Below, one piece after another: positions 55,100 through 63,981 of a stretch of 64,000 nucleotides of DNA; the first letter of the stretch is position 1, and each line of letters opens with the position of its first letter. The DNA comes from Candidatus Fimadaptatus faecigallinarum (GTDB taxonomy: Bacteria; Bacillota; Clostridia; Christensenellales; Aristaeellaceae): contig DVNK01000039.1 of assembly GCA_018714445.1 (NCBI GenBank), forward strand, positions 82,250-146,249. The letters run 5' to 3'. The notes below the pieces were generated by a model. That model was given only the letters and a program-made list of their open reading frames with translations, did not search any database and was not told where the DNA came from. A program made the position numbers and the translations under genes.

Positions 55100-56926
55100 T
55101 CATACCCCGGCCGCCACGACGCGCTCGGCATACAGCTTGCCCGGCTCCAGTGTCTGGCCCTTGAGCTCGAACAGTTCCTGTACCGTGACCAGCTGATAGC
55201 CCTGCGCCGTGAGCGCCGGCGCAATGCGCTCCAACGCCGCCGCCGTGAAGTCCTTCAGGTCATGGAACAGCACTATGTCGCCATCCTGCACGGAATTCAT
55301 AACGTCGTTGTAGATGCGGTCGGCATCCTGGGTCTGCCAGTCGTTCGAGTTCAGCGACCAGTTCACCACCGGCAGGCCCAGCGCGCTGAGCACCTCGTCG
55401 CTCACCTGGCCATACGGCGCGCGCGCTATCTCGGGCGCACTCGAGCCGGCCGCCTCGTGCGCCGCGACGCACTGGCCCAGCTCCTGCGTCAGCTCATCGG
55501 CCGTCAGCTCGGTAAGCTTGGTGTGGCTGTACATGTGCGTGCCCACCAGACAGCCCATCTCCCGCTGTCTGCGCAACGCGTCCGCATATTCGCCGGTGGC
55601 CACGCGCTCGCCTATCAGAAAGAACGTGCCCAGCCCGCCGTTGGCCTCCAGCGCGTCGAGTATGCGCGCAGTCTGTTCACTCGGGCCGTCGTCGAACGTG
55701 AGCGCCACCGCCGGCCGGTTGCGATCGAGCGTGCGCCCGGTGTACTGAGATACCATAAGGCCGCTGGACGTGGCCTCGGGCGCGGCCTGCACCGCCGCAT
55801 CGGGCTGGGGCGTGGCGGTCGGCTCGGGCGTCGGCGTGGGGATCACGCTGCCGGGCTGCGCGGTTATGCTCACGCCCGGCGCCACCGCGCCCTGCACCGC
55901 TATCGCATTGCCGCCCAGCGCCGCGCGCCGGTTCCACGCCTGCACCATCATCGGCACAAACACAACCAGCAGCACCACCACAAGTATCATCGCCACTATC
56001 GGCGCACGCCCTACGCCCGGCCGCGCGTCAGCCGCGTGTATATTGTCGTGCTCGCGTCCGCCGAACACCGCCGAATCGCGCTGATCCGAATCGTCGGGCT
56101 CTATGCGCGTCCGACGCGACGCGCGCCGCGCCTGCGCACCGTCACGCAACCGCTCGCCCGCGCGGCGCGCCGCTTCCGTCATGCGTTCAAACGCATTCGG
56201 GCCCGCGTTCCGGCGACCGTAGTCGCGCTCATAGCCCTGATCCTCGTCGTCTGCGAAATCCCTGCCGTAATCGTCGTCCGACGCGCGCCGTGCCGCGCTG
56301 TCTGCGCGCAGTCGCCTCCGGGCATCATCGCCATATCCGCTGCCCTGACCCGCGTAGCTTCGCTCGTCGGCGGCGTATCGGTCGTTCTGCCGCTTTGCAT
56401 AGCTGTCGCCCTGGCCTGCGTAGCTTCGCCTATCGTCGGCGTATCGGTCGTTATGCCGCCTTGCGTAGCTGTCGCTTTGACCCGTGTAGCTTCGCTCGTC
56501 GGCAGCGTATCGGTCGTTCTGCCGCTTTGCGTAGCTGTCGCTTTGACCCGTGTAGCTTCGCCCGTCGGCGGCGTATCGGTCGTCCTGCCGCCTTGCGTAG
56601 CCGTAGCCTTGGCCTGCGTAGCTTCGTTCGTCGGCGTCGTATCGGTCGTTTTGCCGCTTTGAATAGCCGTCGCTTTGCCGCTCGTAGCTTCGCCCGTCGG
56701 CGGCGTATCGGTCGTTTTGCCGCCTTGAATAGCCGTCGCCTTGCCGCGCGTAGCCCTGCTCGTCGGCCTGAGCCTCGTAACTGCCCGCCCCATAGTCCGC
56801 CCGCGCAGTCCGCCCGCGCGGCGCTTCCATGACCGCACGCTCGCCCACGTCATTGGCCTGCGCGTCCAGAGGCCACTTGGGTACCTGCATCGCCCGCCGG
56901 CCATCCTGGCGTCCGCCTGTCTGCAT
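55100..56926 (-). CDS. membrane-anchored polysaccharide deacetylase with N-terminal cytoplasmic repeats
   Basis: A 608-residue type II membrane protein. Residues about 65-196 are six copies of a 22-residue Arg/Asp/Tyr-rich unit. One membrane segment (about 305-330; APIVAMILVVVLLVVFVPMM) follows, then a Pro/Thr linker and a NodB-homology domain (about 400-590). NodB motifs are TFDDGPS near 408, GTHMYSHTKL, RAPYG, and VLFHD, giving the Asp-His-His metal triad and catalytic Asp and His. The family removes acetyl groups from peptidoglycan or other GlcNAc polymers. By charge, the repeat region should be cytoplasmic. ATG 56926 is chosen for GGGGAG upstream; the GTG-type start further up is unneeded. 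Confidence 0.9.
   Translation of the reverse strand: MQTGGRQDGRRAMQVPKWPLDAQANDVGERAVMEAPRGRTARADYGAGSYEAQADEQGYARQGDGYSRRQNDRYAADGRSYERQSDGYSKRQNDRYDADERSYAGQGYGYARRQDDRYAADGRSYTGQSDSYAKRQNDRYAADERSYTGQSDSYARRHNDRYADDRRSYAGQGDSYAKRQNDRYAADERSYAGQGSGYGDDARRRLRADSAARRASDDDYGRDFADDEDQGYERDYGRRNAGPNAFERMTEAARRAGERLRDGAQARRASRRTRIEPDDSDQRDSAVFGGREHDNIHAADARPGVGRAPIVAMILVVVLLVVFVPMMVQAWNRRAALGGNAIAVQGAVAPGVSITAQPGSVIPTPTPEPTATPQPDAAVQAAPEATSSGLMVSQYTGRTLDRNRPAVALTFDDGPSEQTARILDALEANGGLGTFFLIGERVATGEYADALRRQREMGCLVGTHMYSHTKLTELTADELTQELGQCVAAHEAAGSSAPEIARAPYGQVSDEVLSALGLPVVNWSLNSNDWQTQDADRIYNDVMNSVQDGDIVLFHDLKDFTAAALERIAPALTAQGYQLVTVQELFELKGQTLEPGKLYAERVVAAGV
56339..56734 (-). repeat. 66-bp in-frame repeat in the deacetylase gene
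   Basis: Six copies of a 22-residue unit, GYSRRQNDRYAADGRSY followed by five residues such as ERQSD, exactly 66 bp each. The sequence is strongly polar and looks disordered. Unit length keeps the reading frame. Confidence 0.92.
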
Positions 56927-56976
56927 AGCCTTCACTCCCCTGGCCGCGCCCCGCACGGCGCCAATTCATCTACGCT

Positions 56977-57006
56977 ATGATACCACGCCCGCCCCTGCCC
57001 GCGCAA
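56977..57006 (-). promoter_or_regulatory. possible promoter of the deacetylase gene
   Basis: Minus strand TTGCGC (57001-57006), 18 bases, TATCAT (56977-56982), about 50 bases before the start; a moderate match only. Confidence 0.4.
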
Positions 57007-57080
57007 CCTGCGCATGTTAAAACAGCACGCTGGTTAATCGCGTTACGATTATGGCGCGTATGTTATTTACCTAAAGTCGA

Positions 57081-57109
57081 TTGACACCGGCCTGCACCAC
57101 GACTATAAT
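57081..57109 (+). promoter_or_regulatory. perfect consensus promoter of the MarR-ABC exporter operon
   Basis: TTGACA (57081-57086), 17 bases, TATAAT (57104-57109), about 90 bases before marR. The AT-rich GATATATTTTTAATATGG (near 57120-57137), just downstream, is a candidate site for autorepression by the MarR protein. Confidence 0.85.
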
Positions 57110-57198
57110 ACATAGCGAGCGATATATTTTTAATATGGCGCGCCGGTCGCCGGCACGGGCGGCAATACGCAAGGGCGCGCAGAGAGGAGGCACTGTGC

Positions 57199-57633
57199 AT
57201 GGAGCATGTCGGCCGGTTGCTAAAGCGAATACACATGATAATGGATCGCAACTTCAACAACATGTTGAATCAGTACGACCTGACCGCCGCGCAGTTGGAT
57301 GTGCTGATTCCACTGTTTCGCAGTCATGGCAAGCCGATGTGTCAAAAGGAAATCGAATCCACGCTGATGCTGAAGAACCCGACCGTGACCGGCACGCTAA
57401 AACGGCTGGAAGCCAAGGGGTTCATCGCGCGCACGCCGCTTGAAACCGATCGGCGATATAATCAGATAACGCTGACCGAGCGGGCGCGCGAACTGGACGC
57501 GGCGCTGTTGAACTCAATCCATACCAATGATGCGCGGATGCTGGCCGGGTTTGACGAGACCGAGCGCACGCAACTGTTTGACTACCTGAGCAGAATAATA
57601 GACAATCTCGCGGATAAGGGAGGTTGCACATGA
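57199..57633 (+). CDS. MarR-family transcriptional regulator
   Basis: A 144-residue MarR-type winged-helix regulator. The recognition region is QKEIESTLMLKNPTVTGTLKRLEAKGFI, with the wing and basic residues in TPLETDRRYNQITLTERAREL. N- and C-terminal helices form the dimer interface. RBS GGAGG precedes the ATG at 57199. Its stop overlaps the exporter start as ATGA. In this family the regulator commonly represses its own exporter operon and is released by a small lipophilic or aromatic ligand; that is inferred here from gene order. Confidence 0.95.
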   Translation: MEHVGRLLKRIHMIMDRNFNNMLNQYDLTAAQLDVLIPLFRSHGKPMCQKEIESTLMLKNPTVTGTLKRLEAKGFIARTPLETDRRYNQITLTERARELDAALLNSIHTNDARMLAGFDETERTQLFDYLSRIIDNLADKGGCT

Positions 57634-59357
57634 GAAGGCTAATACGCTATATAGGCGAATACAAGAAGTATGCACTGCTCACGCCCCTGGTCATGATGGG
57701 CGAAGTGCTGATGGAAATACTGATACCAATGGTAATGGCCACGATGATAGACGACGGCATACTGGGCGAAGGCGGCGTCAGCTATACGATATGGATGGGC
57801 CTGCTGATGATCTCGATGGCGCTGATATCGCTGTGCTTCGGCGCTATGGGCTCGCGGTTCGGCGCAAAGGCCGGCATGGGCTTTGCGCGCAACGTGCGCC
57901 ACGCCGTGTTTGAAAAGGTGCAGTCGTTCTCGTTTGCCAACGTCGACAAGTTCTCGACGGCGTCGCTGGTCACGCGACTGACGACCGACATCAACAACGT
58001 GCAGATGGCGTTCATGATGCTGACCCGCATGGCGTTCCGCGCGCCGACGATGATGATAGGCGCGCTGATACTGGCGATAAGCCTCAACGCCCGGCTGGCG
58101 CTGGTATTCCTGGTGGCGATACCGGTGCTGGCGCTGGGACTGGGCTACATAATGTCCCACGCGCATCCCCGCTTCAAGGTCATGCTTGAAAAGTACGACT
58201 CGCTCAACTCGGACGTGCAGGAAAACCTGATCGCCATACGCGTCGTCAAGGCGTTCGTGCGCGAGAAGTACGAGTCCGACAAGTTCGACGGCAACGCCGA
58301 CGCCGTGCGCAAGGCTCAGTACCGCGCTGAAAAGCTCGTCCAGCTCAACCAGCCGCTGATGCAGATAAGCATGTACGGCTGCATAGTGGCGGTGCTGTGG
58401 TTCGGCGGCCAGATGGTCATAGGCAACACGTTCGAGATAGGCGCGCTGTCCAGCTTCATAAGCTACATATCGCAGATACTGATGTCGCTGATGATGCTGT
58501 CGATGATACTTATGATGACGATAATCTCGCGCGCGTCGATAACCCGTATAAACGAAGTGCTCGACGAGGTGCCCAGCATATCCGACGCCAACGCCGACAA
58601 GTCGATAAAGGTCGAAGACGGCTCGATCGTGTTCAAAAACGTCAGCTTCTCCTACGGCAAGAATCAGCAGCGCCCGACCGTGTCCGACATAAACCTGACG
58701 ATACCCTCGGGCACGCACGTGGGCATAATCGGCGGCACCGGTTCGGCCAAATCGACGCTGGTGCAGCTCATACCCCGCCTGTACGACGTGACCGAAGGCG
58801 AGGTGATCGTCGGCGGCCACAACGTAAAGGATTACCCGCTGCCCGTGCTGCGCGACGACGTGGCCATGGTGCTGCAAAAGAACGTGCTGTTCTCCGGCAC
58901 GATTGCCGATAACATACGCTGGGGCAAGGAGGACGCCACACAGGAGGAAATCGAAGCCGCCTGTCGCAGCGCTCAGGCCCACGACTTCATAACCTCGTTC
59001 CCGGACGGCTACAACACCGAGCTGGGCCAGGGCGGCGTAAACGTGTCCGGCGGTCAGAAGCAGCGCCTGTGCATAGCCCGCGCGCTGATAAAGAAGCCCA
59101 AGATAGTCATAATGGACGACTCGACCAGCGCCGTGGATACCGCGACCGACGCCCGCCTGCGCGAGGCCATACACCGCGAGCTCAGCGACGTCACGTCGAT
59201 AATAATCGCCCAGCGCATAACGTCGATTGCCGACTGCGACATGATTATCGTTCTGGACGACGGCCGCATATCCGACGTGGGCACGCACAGCGAGCTGATG
59301 GAGCGCTCCGAGATATACCGCGAGGTCTATCAGTCGCAGCAGAAGGGGGTGGCATAA
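57630..59357 (+). CDS. heterodimeric ABC exporter, subunit with degenerate ATPase site
   Basis: A 575-residue half-transporter: six-helix exporter membrane domain (about 1-310) and a nucleotide-binding domain (about 335-575). Walker A is GGTGSAKST near residue 368, with Ala replacing the usual Gly. The signature is NVSGGQKQR. Walker B is VIMDDSTSAVD, with Asp at the catalytic Glu position. This is the pattern of the non-consensus partner in heterodimeric exporters such as TM287/288 or BmrCD. ATG 57630 overlaps the marR stop and follows GGGAGG by six bases. The partner gene starts directly after its stop. Confidence 0.94.
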   Translation: MRRLIRYIGEYKKYALLTPLVMMGEVLMEILIPMVMATMIDDGILGEGGVSYTIWMGLLMISMALISLCFGAMGSRFGAKAGMGFARNVRHAVFEKVQSFSFANVDKFSTASLVTRLTTDINNVQMAFMMLTRMAFRAPTMMIGALILAISLNARLALVFLVAIPVLALGLGYIMSHAHPRFKVMLEKYDSLNSDVQENLIAIRVVKAFVREKYESDKFDGNADAVRKAQYRAEKLVQLNQPLMQISMYGCIVAVLWFGGQMVIGNTFEIGALSSFISYISQILMSLMMLSMILMMTIISRASITRINEVLDEVPSISDANADKSIKVEDGSIVFKNVSFSYGKNQQRPTVSDINLTIPSGTHVGIIGGTGSAKSTLVQLIPRLYDVTEGEVIVGGHNVKDYPLPVLRDDVAMVLQKNVLFSGTIADNIRWGKEDATQEEIEAACRSAQAHDFITSFPDGYNTELGQGGVNVSGGQKQRLCIARALIKKPKIVIMDDSTSAVDTATDARLREAIHRELSDVTSIIIAQRITSIADCDMIIVLDDGRISDVGTHSELMERSEIYREVYQSQQKGVA

Positions 59358-61316
59358 ATGTCGCAGCGCAATAACGAATCCCGTCCGATGGGCGGTCCCG
59401 GCAGAGGCCCCGGCGGCAGAGTGCCCGGCGCCAAGCCCAAAAACGTCAAAGGCACGATTATCCGACTGTTGCGGTACCTGGCCGAATACAAATGGTTCCT
59501 GATGCTGGTCGTGGTGCTCATAGCGCTCTCGTCGCTGGCGCAGGTCGCCGGCACGAGCTACCTGCAAACCGTGGTCGACGAATACCTGACCCCGCTGATG
59601 CAGCAGTTCGCCGCCGACGGCGCAATCGATCAGCAGCTGTTCTCCGGCTTTGCGCGCACGCTGCTTACGATGGCGTTCATATACCTGTTCGGCGCGTTTT
59701 CGACGTTTGCGTATGCGCGCCTGATGCTGCGCGTGTCGACCGGCACGCTGCTCAAGCTGCGCACCGACCTGTTCGATCACATGGAGACCCTGCCGATACG
59801 CTACTTTGACACGCACGCTCACGGCGACCTGATGAGCCGCTACACCAACGACGTCGATACCATCCGTGAGATGATGTCCAACGCGGTGGCCAGCTTCATA
59901 TCGTCGGGAATAACGGTCATAAGCGTGTTCATAATGATGGTGTACTACTCGTGGCTGTTGACGCTGCTGGTGCTTGCGATGATGGCGTTCATGCTGTTCG
60001 TATCGGGCAAGATCGCCGGGCTGAGCAGCCGGTTCTTCCGCAAGCAGCAGGCCGCGCTGGGCACGCTCAACGGCTACATCGAAGAGATGATAGAGGGCGC
60101 CCGGGTAATCAAGGTGTTCTGCCGCGAGGAAAAGGTTAAGCAGGAGTTCGACGTGCTCAACGAGAACATGCGCAGCGCCGCCACCGAGGCTAACACCTAT
60201 GCCGGCGTCATGGGCCCGATCAACAACAACCTCTCGCACACGCTGTATGCGATAATCGCCATGGTGGGTTGCGTGATGGTCATAAACGGCTTCTCGGGGC
60301 TCACGCTGGGCACGCTGATAGCATTCTTGCAGTACACCCGCTCGTTCTCAATGCCCATATCGCAGATCTCCCAGCAGTTCAACACCGTGCTGAACGCGCT
60401 GGCCGGCGCCGAGCGCGTGTTCGCGCTGATCGACGAGCCCAGCGAGGAGGATGAAGGCTACGTTACGCTGGTCAACGTAAAGCACGACGCCAACGGCAAC
60501 ATAGTCGAATCCGACAAGGTCACCGGCGAATGGGCCTGGAAGCATCCGCACACCGACGGCAGCGGCACCGACTACAAGCCCGTGCATGGCGACGTGGTGT
60601 TCGAGGACGTCACGTTCGGCTACGTGCCCGACAAGATCGTGCTGCGCGACGTGAGCCTGCACGCGCTGCCCGGTCAGAAGATAGCGCTGGTCGGCTCGAC
60701 CGGCGCCGGCAAGACCACGATAACCAACCTGATAAACCGCTTCTACGACGTGCCCGGCGGCAAGATCCGCTACGACGGCATCAACATCAACAAGATCCGC
60801 AAGACCGACCTGCGGCGTTCGCTGTCTATGGTGCTGCAGGACACCCACCTGTTCACCGGCACCGTCATGGAGAACATCCGCTACGGCAAGCTCGACGCCA
60901 CCGACGAGGAAGTCCGCGCCGCCGCGCGCCTGGCCAATGCCGACAGCTTCATCACGCGCCTGCCTCAGGGCTACGACACCATGCTCACCCAGGACGGCGC
61001 CAACCTCTCCCAGGGCCAGCGCCAGCTGCTCGCCATAGCGCGCGCTGCCGTCGCCAACCCGCCGGTGCTGATACTCGACGAGGCCACCTCCTCCATCGAT
61101 ACCCGCACCGAGCAGCTCGTCGAGCGCGGCATGGACCAGCTGATGCAGGGCCGCACCGTGTTCGTCATTGCCCACCGCCTGTCCACCGTGCGCAACTCCG
61201 ACATGATACTGGTGCTCGAGCACGGCCAGGTCATCGAGCGCGGCAAGCACGAAGAGCTGCTCGCTCAGAAGGGCCGCTACTATCAGCTGTATACCGGCAT
61301 GATGGAGCTGAGCTGA
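59358..61316 (+). CDS. heterodimeric ABC exporter, subunit with canonical Walker B
   Basis: A 652-residue half-transporter. A Gly/Pro-rich N-terminal tail (about 1-30) precedes the six-helix membrane domain (about 35-350) and the ATPase domain (about 405-650). Walker A is GSTGAGKTT, Walker B is LILDEATSSID with the catalytic Glu, and the signature is NLSQGQRQ instead of LSGGQ. With the previous subunit this gives one competent and one degenerate ATP site. An insertion of about 30 residues (NIVESDKVTGEWAWKHPHTD) precedes the ATPase core. Substrate unknown, probably a drug, lipid or peptide. Confidence 0.95.
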   Translation: MSQRNNESRPMGGPGRGPGGRVPGAKPKNVKGTIIRLLRYLAEYKWFLMLVVVLIALSSLAQVAGTSYLQTVVDEYLTPLMQQFAADGAIDQQLFSGFARTLLTMAFIYLFGAFSTFAYARLMLRVSTGTLLKLRTDLFDHMETLPIRYFDTHAHGDLMSRYTNDVDTIREMMSNAVASFISSGITVISVFIMMVYYSWLLTLLVLAMMAFMLFVSGKIAGLSSRFFRKQQAALGTLNGYIEEMIEGARVIKVFCREEKVKQEFDVLNENMRSAATEANTYAGVMGPINNNLSHTLYAIIAMVGCVMVINGFSGLTLGTLIAFLQYTRSFSMPISQISQQFNTVLNALAGAERVFALIDEPSEEDEGYVTLVNVKHDANGNIVESDKVTGEWAWKHPHTDGSGTDYKPVHGDVVFEDVTFGYVPDKIVLRDVSLHALPGQKIALVGSTGAGKTTITNLINRFYDVPGGKIRYDGININKIRKTDLRRSLSMVLQDTHLFTGTVMENIRYGKLDATDEEVRAAARLANADSFITRLPQGYDTMLTQDGANLSQGQRQLLAIARAAVANPPVLILDEATSSIDTRTEQLVERGMDQLMQGRTVFVIAHRLSTVRNSDMILVLEHGQVIERGKHEELLAQKGRYYQLYTGMMELS

Positions 61317-61340
61317 GTTTCCCCCTCATATTTCCACATA

Positions 61341-61398
61341 AAACGGCCGGCGCGGCATTCGCCCCTGATTGGGCGGATGCCGCGCCGGTCTGTGTTTT
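61341..61398. terminator. bidirectional terminator between converging operons
   Basis: An 18-bp stem with one mismatch (61347-61364 with 61371-61388, loop CTGATT). TGTGTTTT follows on the plus strand and TTTTATG on the minus strand. It serves the exporter operon and the amino-acid importer operon. Confidence 0.88.
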
Positions 61399-61439
61399 GG
61401 ATTAACCAGTATGCATTTAAGCTCAGCCGCGGGCGCTTG

Positions 61440-62162
61440 TTACAGCAGTTTGCTCAGGAAGTCCTGCGTACGGCGCTCGCGCGGCGCGCCGAATATCTGC
61501 GCCGGCGTGCCCTCTTCTATCACCTGGCCGCCGTCCATGAACAGCACGCGGTCGCCGACCTCGCGCGCAAAGCCCATCTCGTGCGTGACCACGACCATCG
61601 TCATGCCGTCGCGCGCCAGGTTCTTCATCACGTCCAGCACCTCGCCCACCATCTCGGGGTCGAGCGCGCTGGTGGGCTCGTCGAACAGCATCACGTCCGG
61701 GTCCATCGCCAGTGCGCGCACTATCGCGATGCGCTGGCACTGGCCGCCCGACAGCGCGCGCGGGTACACATTGGCCTTGTCGGTCAGGCCCACGCGCTCG
61801 AGCAGCTTCATGGCCTTGGCCTGGGCCTCATCGCGCGTCAGCCGCTTGAGCTTGACCGGCGCGAGCGTTATGTTGTCCATTACGGTCAGATGCGGGAACA
61901 GGTTGAACTGCTGGAACACCATGCCCATCTTCTGGCGGATAGCGTTTATGTCGCACTTGCGCGAGGTAATGTCGGTACCCTCGAACAGTATCTGGCCGGA
62001 TGTGGGCGTCTCCAGCAGGTTCAGGCACCGCAGGAACGTCGACTTGCCCGAACCCGACGGCCCTATCACCACGACCTTTTCGCCTTTGGCTATGTGCTGA
62101 TTGACGCCCTTTAGCACCTTCAGCTCGCCAAAGTCCTTTTTCAGGTCCTTAACGTAGATCAC
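61440..62162 (-). CDS. polar amino-acid ABC importer, ATPase subunit (GlnQ type)
   Basis: A 240-residue importer ATPase. Walker A is GPSGSGKST near residues 34-42, the Q-loop is in [15 protein letters not shown], the signature is LSGGQCQR, Walker B is [14 protein letters not shown], and the H-loop is in VVTHEMGFA. These features match the GlnQ/HisP/ArtP polar amino-acid group. The start is GTG at 62160-62162, ten bases after GGGGAGG, and overlaps the permease gene by 14 bases. The substrate cannot be told from this subunit. Confidence 0.96.
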   Translation of the reverse strand: MIYVKDLKKDFGELKVLKGVNQHIAKGEKVVVIGPSGSGKSTFLRCLNLLETPTSGQILFEGTDITSRKCDINAIRQKMGMVFQQFNLFPHLTVMDNITLAPVKLKRLTRDEAQAKAMKLLERVGLTDKANVYPRALSGGQCQRIAIVRALAMDPDVMLFDEPTSALDPEMVGEVLDVMKNLARDGMTMVVVTHEMGFAREVGDRVLFMDGGQVIEEGTPAQIFGAPRERRTQDFLSKLL

Positions 62163-62949
62163 TTGCGCGCAACCTCCCCTCGACCTTGCGGAACACGTTG
62201 GACAGTATCGTGACCATCGCCAGGTATATCAGCGCCACCGTGAACAGCGGCACCGACGGCGAATACGTACGGCTGCGTACGAAGTCGCCCGACTTGGCCA
62301 GGTCCGTCAGCCCTATCATGCCCAGCACCGACGTCTCCTTGAGCAGCGCTATTATCTCGTTGAGCAGCGACGGCAGCGCTATCTTTATCATCTGCGGCAG
62401 CACTATCAGCCTCAGCGTCATAAACGAGCTCAGGCCCAGCGAGCGGCCCGCCTCGGTCTGGCCCTTGTCCACGGCCAGTATGCCGCTGCGGATTATCTCG
62501 GACACGTACGCCGCGCTGTTCAGTCCGAACGTGATAAAGCCCACCAGCACCTTGTTTGACACGTTCAGCATTATGATAAAGTACATTATGTACAGCTGCA
62601 CGACCACCGGCGTGCCGCGTATCACATCCACGTATATCGACGCCAGCGACCTGAGCGGATACCACTTGCCTATGCGCAGGTTGCTCAGCCGCATCAGCGC
62701 CAGCACCGTGCCCAGGAAAAAGCCTATTATCGCCGCTATTATCGACACCCGCAGCGTCACGCCCAGGCCTTCCAGTATCATCTTGTAGCGTTCGCCCTGT
62801 ATCAGGTTGAAGTCTATCTGCGCCCACAGGTTGTCCAGCCAGCTCGCGCCCTCGCTCCCGGCGTCGGCCGCGCCCATGAACATCAGCATCAGCCAGCCGC
62901 ACGCCATAAACAGCAGGTATTTGTACGACAGCGCCTTGCCGTTTCTCAT
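62149..62949 (-). CDS. polar amino-acid ABC importer, permease (HisMQ family)
   Basis: A 266-residue inner-membrane permease. An N-terminal membrane segment ([14 protein letters not shown]) is followed by the five-helix HisMQ core. The EAA-type loop that contacts the ATPase is in [33 protein letters not shown] is the typical family sequence. RBS AGGAGAG precedes ATG 62949. With one permease gene only, the transporter is probably a homodimer of this subunit. Confidence 0.95.
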   Translation of the reverse strand: MRNGKALSYKYLLFMACGWLMLMFMGAADAGSEGASWLDNLWAQIDFNLIQGERYKMILEGLGVTLRVSIIAAIIGFFLGTVLALMRLSNLRIGKWYPLRSLASIYVDVIRGTPVVVQLYIMYFIIMLNVSNKVLVGFITFGLNSAAYVSEIIRSGILAVDKGQTEAGRSLGLSSFMTLRLIVLPQMIKIALPSLLNEIIALLKETSVLGMIGLTDLAKSGDFVRSRTYSPSVPLFTVALIYLAMVTILSNVFRKVEGRLRASDLR

Positions 62950-63007
62950 ATGCCACTCTCCTAATCCGGCGGCGAGGCCGCGCCCGGCCTGCCCACCCGT
63001 ATATTAA

Positions 63008-63035
63008 ACGCCGTCCGGGTCAGTCCGGGCGGCGT
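63008..63035 (-). promoter_or_regulatory. attenuator-like hairpin between binding protein and permease genes
   Basis: Minus strand ACGCCGCCCGG pairs with CCGGACGGCGT with one mismatch (63025-63035 with 63008-63018), followed by TTTAATAT. A weak terminator here would let the binding protein be made in excess of the membrane parts. Confidence 0.65.
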
Positions 63036-63056
63036 ATCGGTACCTGTTGCGGCTTG

Positions 63057-63923
63057 TTATTCGGCTTCTGAGGGCTCCTCGGCAGCGGCCTCAGGCTCTT
63101 CAGTGGGCGCTGCTACCGTATCGTCGGTAGCGGCTTCGATGGTCGCATCGGCGGATTCTTCAGCTTCTTCGCTCTCGACGTACTTGACCAGTATCGCGTC
63201 AAAAGTGCCGTCCTCCATCATGCGCTCCAGCGAATCGTTGATCTTCTCGACGAGCTCTTCCTGGCCCATCGGCACCGCTATGCCGTAGCTCTCTACCGGC
63301 GCATCCTTGAGTATATCGTCGCGCATTATCAGCCCGTCCAGCGACAGCACGAACTGGCGCGCCGGCAGCGTGTCGATTACCACCGCGTCCAGACGCCCGT
63401 TCTGCAGATCCAGCGCGGCGTCCATCGCCTTGTTGTAGCGCGAAACCTCGCCCACGCCATACTCAGGCTCGGACATCATTAAGTCGCCCGTCGTGCCCAG
63501 CTGCACGCCGACCTTCTTGCCCGCCAGATCCTCGACCGTGTTTATGTCGGAATCCTCGCGCAATATCACGACCTGCGTCGCGTCAAAGTACGGCTCCGAG
63601 AACAGCACGCTGTTCTTGCGATCTTCGGTTATCGTCATGCCCGCAATCGCCACGTCCAGCTTGCCCGATACCAGCGACGGTACCAGCGCGTCAAAGTCCA
63701 TCGCTTCCATCTGCACCGTCATACACAGATCGGCCGCTATCGCGTTGATTATCTCAACGTCTATGCCCTCTATCTCGCCGCTGTCCCCTACATACTCAAA
63801 CGGCGGAAACTCCGGATTCGTTCCTACCCGCAGTACCGTCTCCTCAGTATCGGCATCCGCCAGACACGTAGCGCTCAGCAGCAGCATGGCCAACGCCAGC
63901 ATCAAACAAAACAACTTCTTCAT
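63057..63923 (-). CDS. polar amino-acid ABC importer, substrate-binding protein
   Basis: A 288-residue exported binding protein of the SBP_bac_3 family. MKKLFCLMLALAMLLLSATCLA is the signal region; the cysteine does not sit in a standard lipobox, so lipoprotein anchoring is uncertain. Family blocks are LRVGTNPEFPPFEYVG, GIDVEIINAIAADL, LDVAIAGMTITEDR and the GKKVGVQLGTTGD hinge region. The C-terminal 45 residues are an Ala/Glu/Thr-rich acidic tail (EEAEESADATIEAATDD and on) that the core family lacks. ATG 63923 is chosen for AAGGGG nine bases upstream. Confidence 0.95.
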   Translation of the reverse strand: MKKLFCLMLALAMLLLSATCLADADTEETVLRVGTNPEFPPFEYVGDSGEIEGIDVEIINAIAADLCMTVQMEAMDFDALVPSLVSGKLDVAIAGMTITEDRKNSVLFSEPYFDATQVVILREDSDINTVEDLAGKKVGVQLGTTGDLMMSEPEYGVGEVSRYNKAMDAALDLQNGRLDAVVIDTLPARQFVLSLDGLIMRDDILKDAPVESYGIAVPMGQEELVEKINDSLERMMEDGTFDAILVKYVESEEAEESADATIEAATDDTVAAPTEEPEAAAEEPSEAE

Positions 63924-63975
63924 AACATTATTCCCCTTTTCCTTAATCTCCGGATCGCTCCGAATCATACTTGTT

Positions 63976-63981
63976 ATTATA
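63976..63981 (-). promoter_or_regulatory. -10 element of the amino-acid importer operon
   Basis: Minus strand TATAAT about 53 bases before the binding-protein start. Its -35 box would lie at the very edge of, or just outside, the window. Confidence 0.6.
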
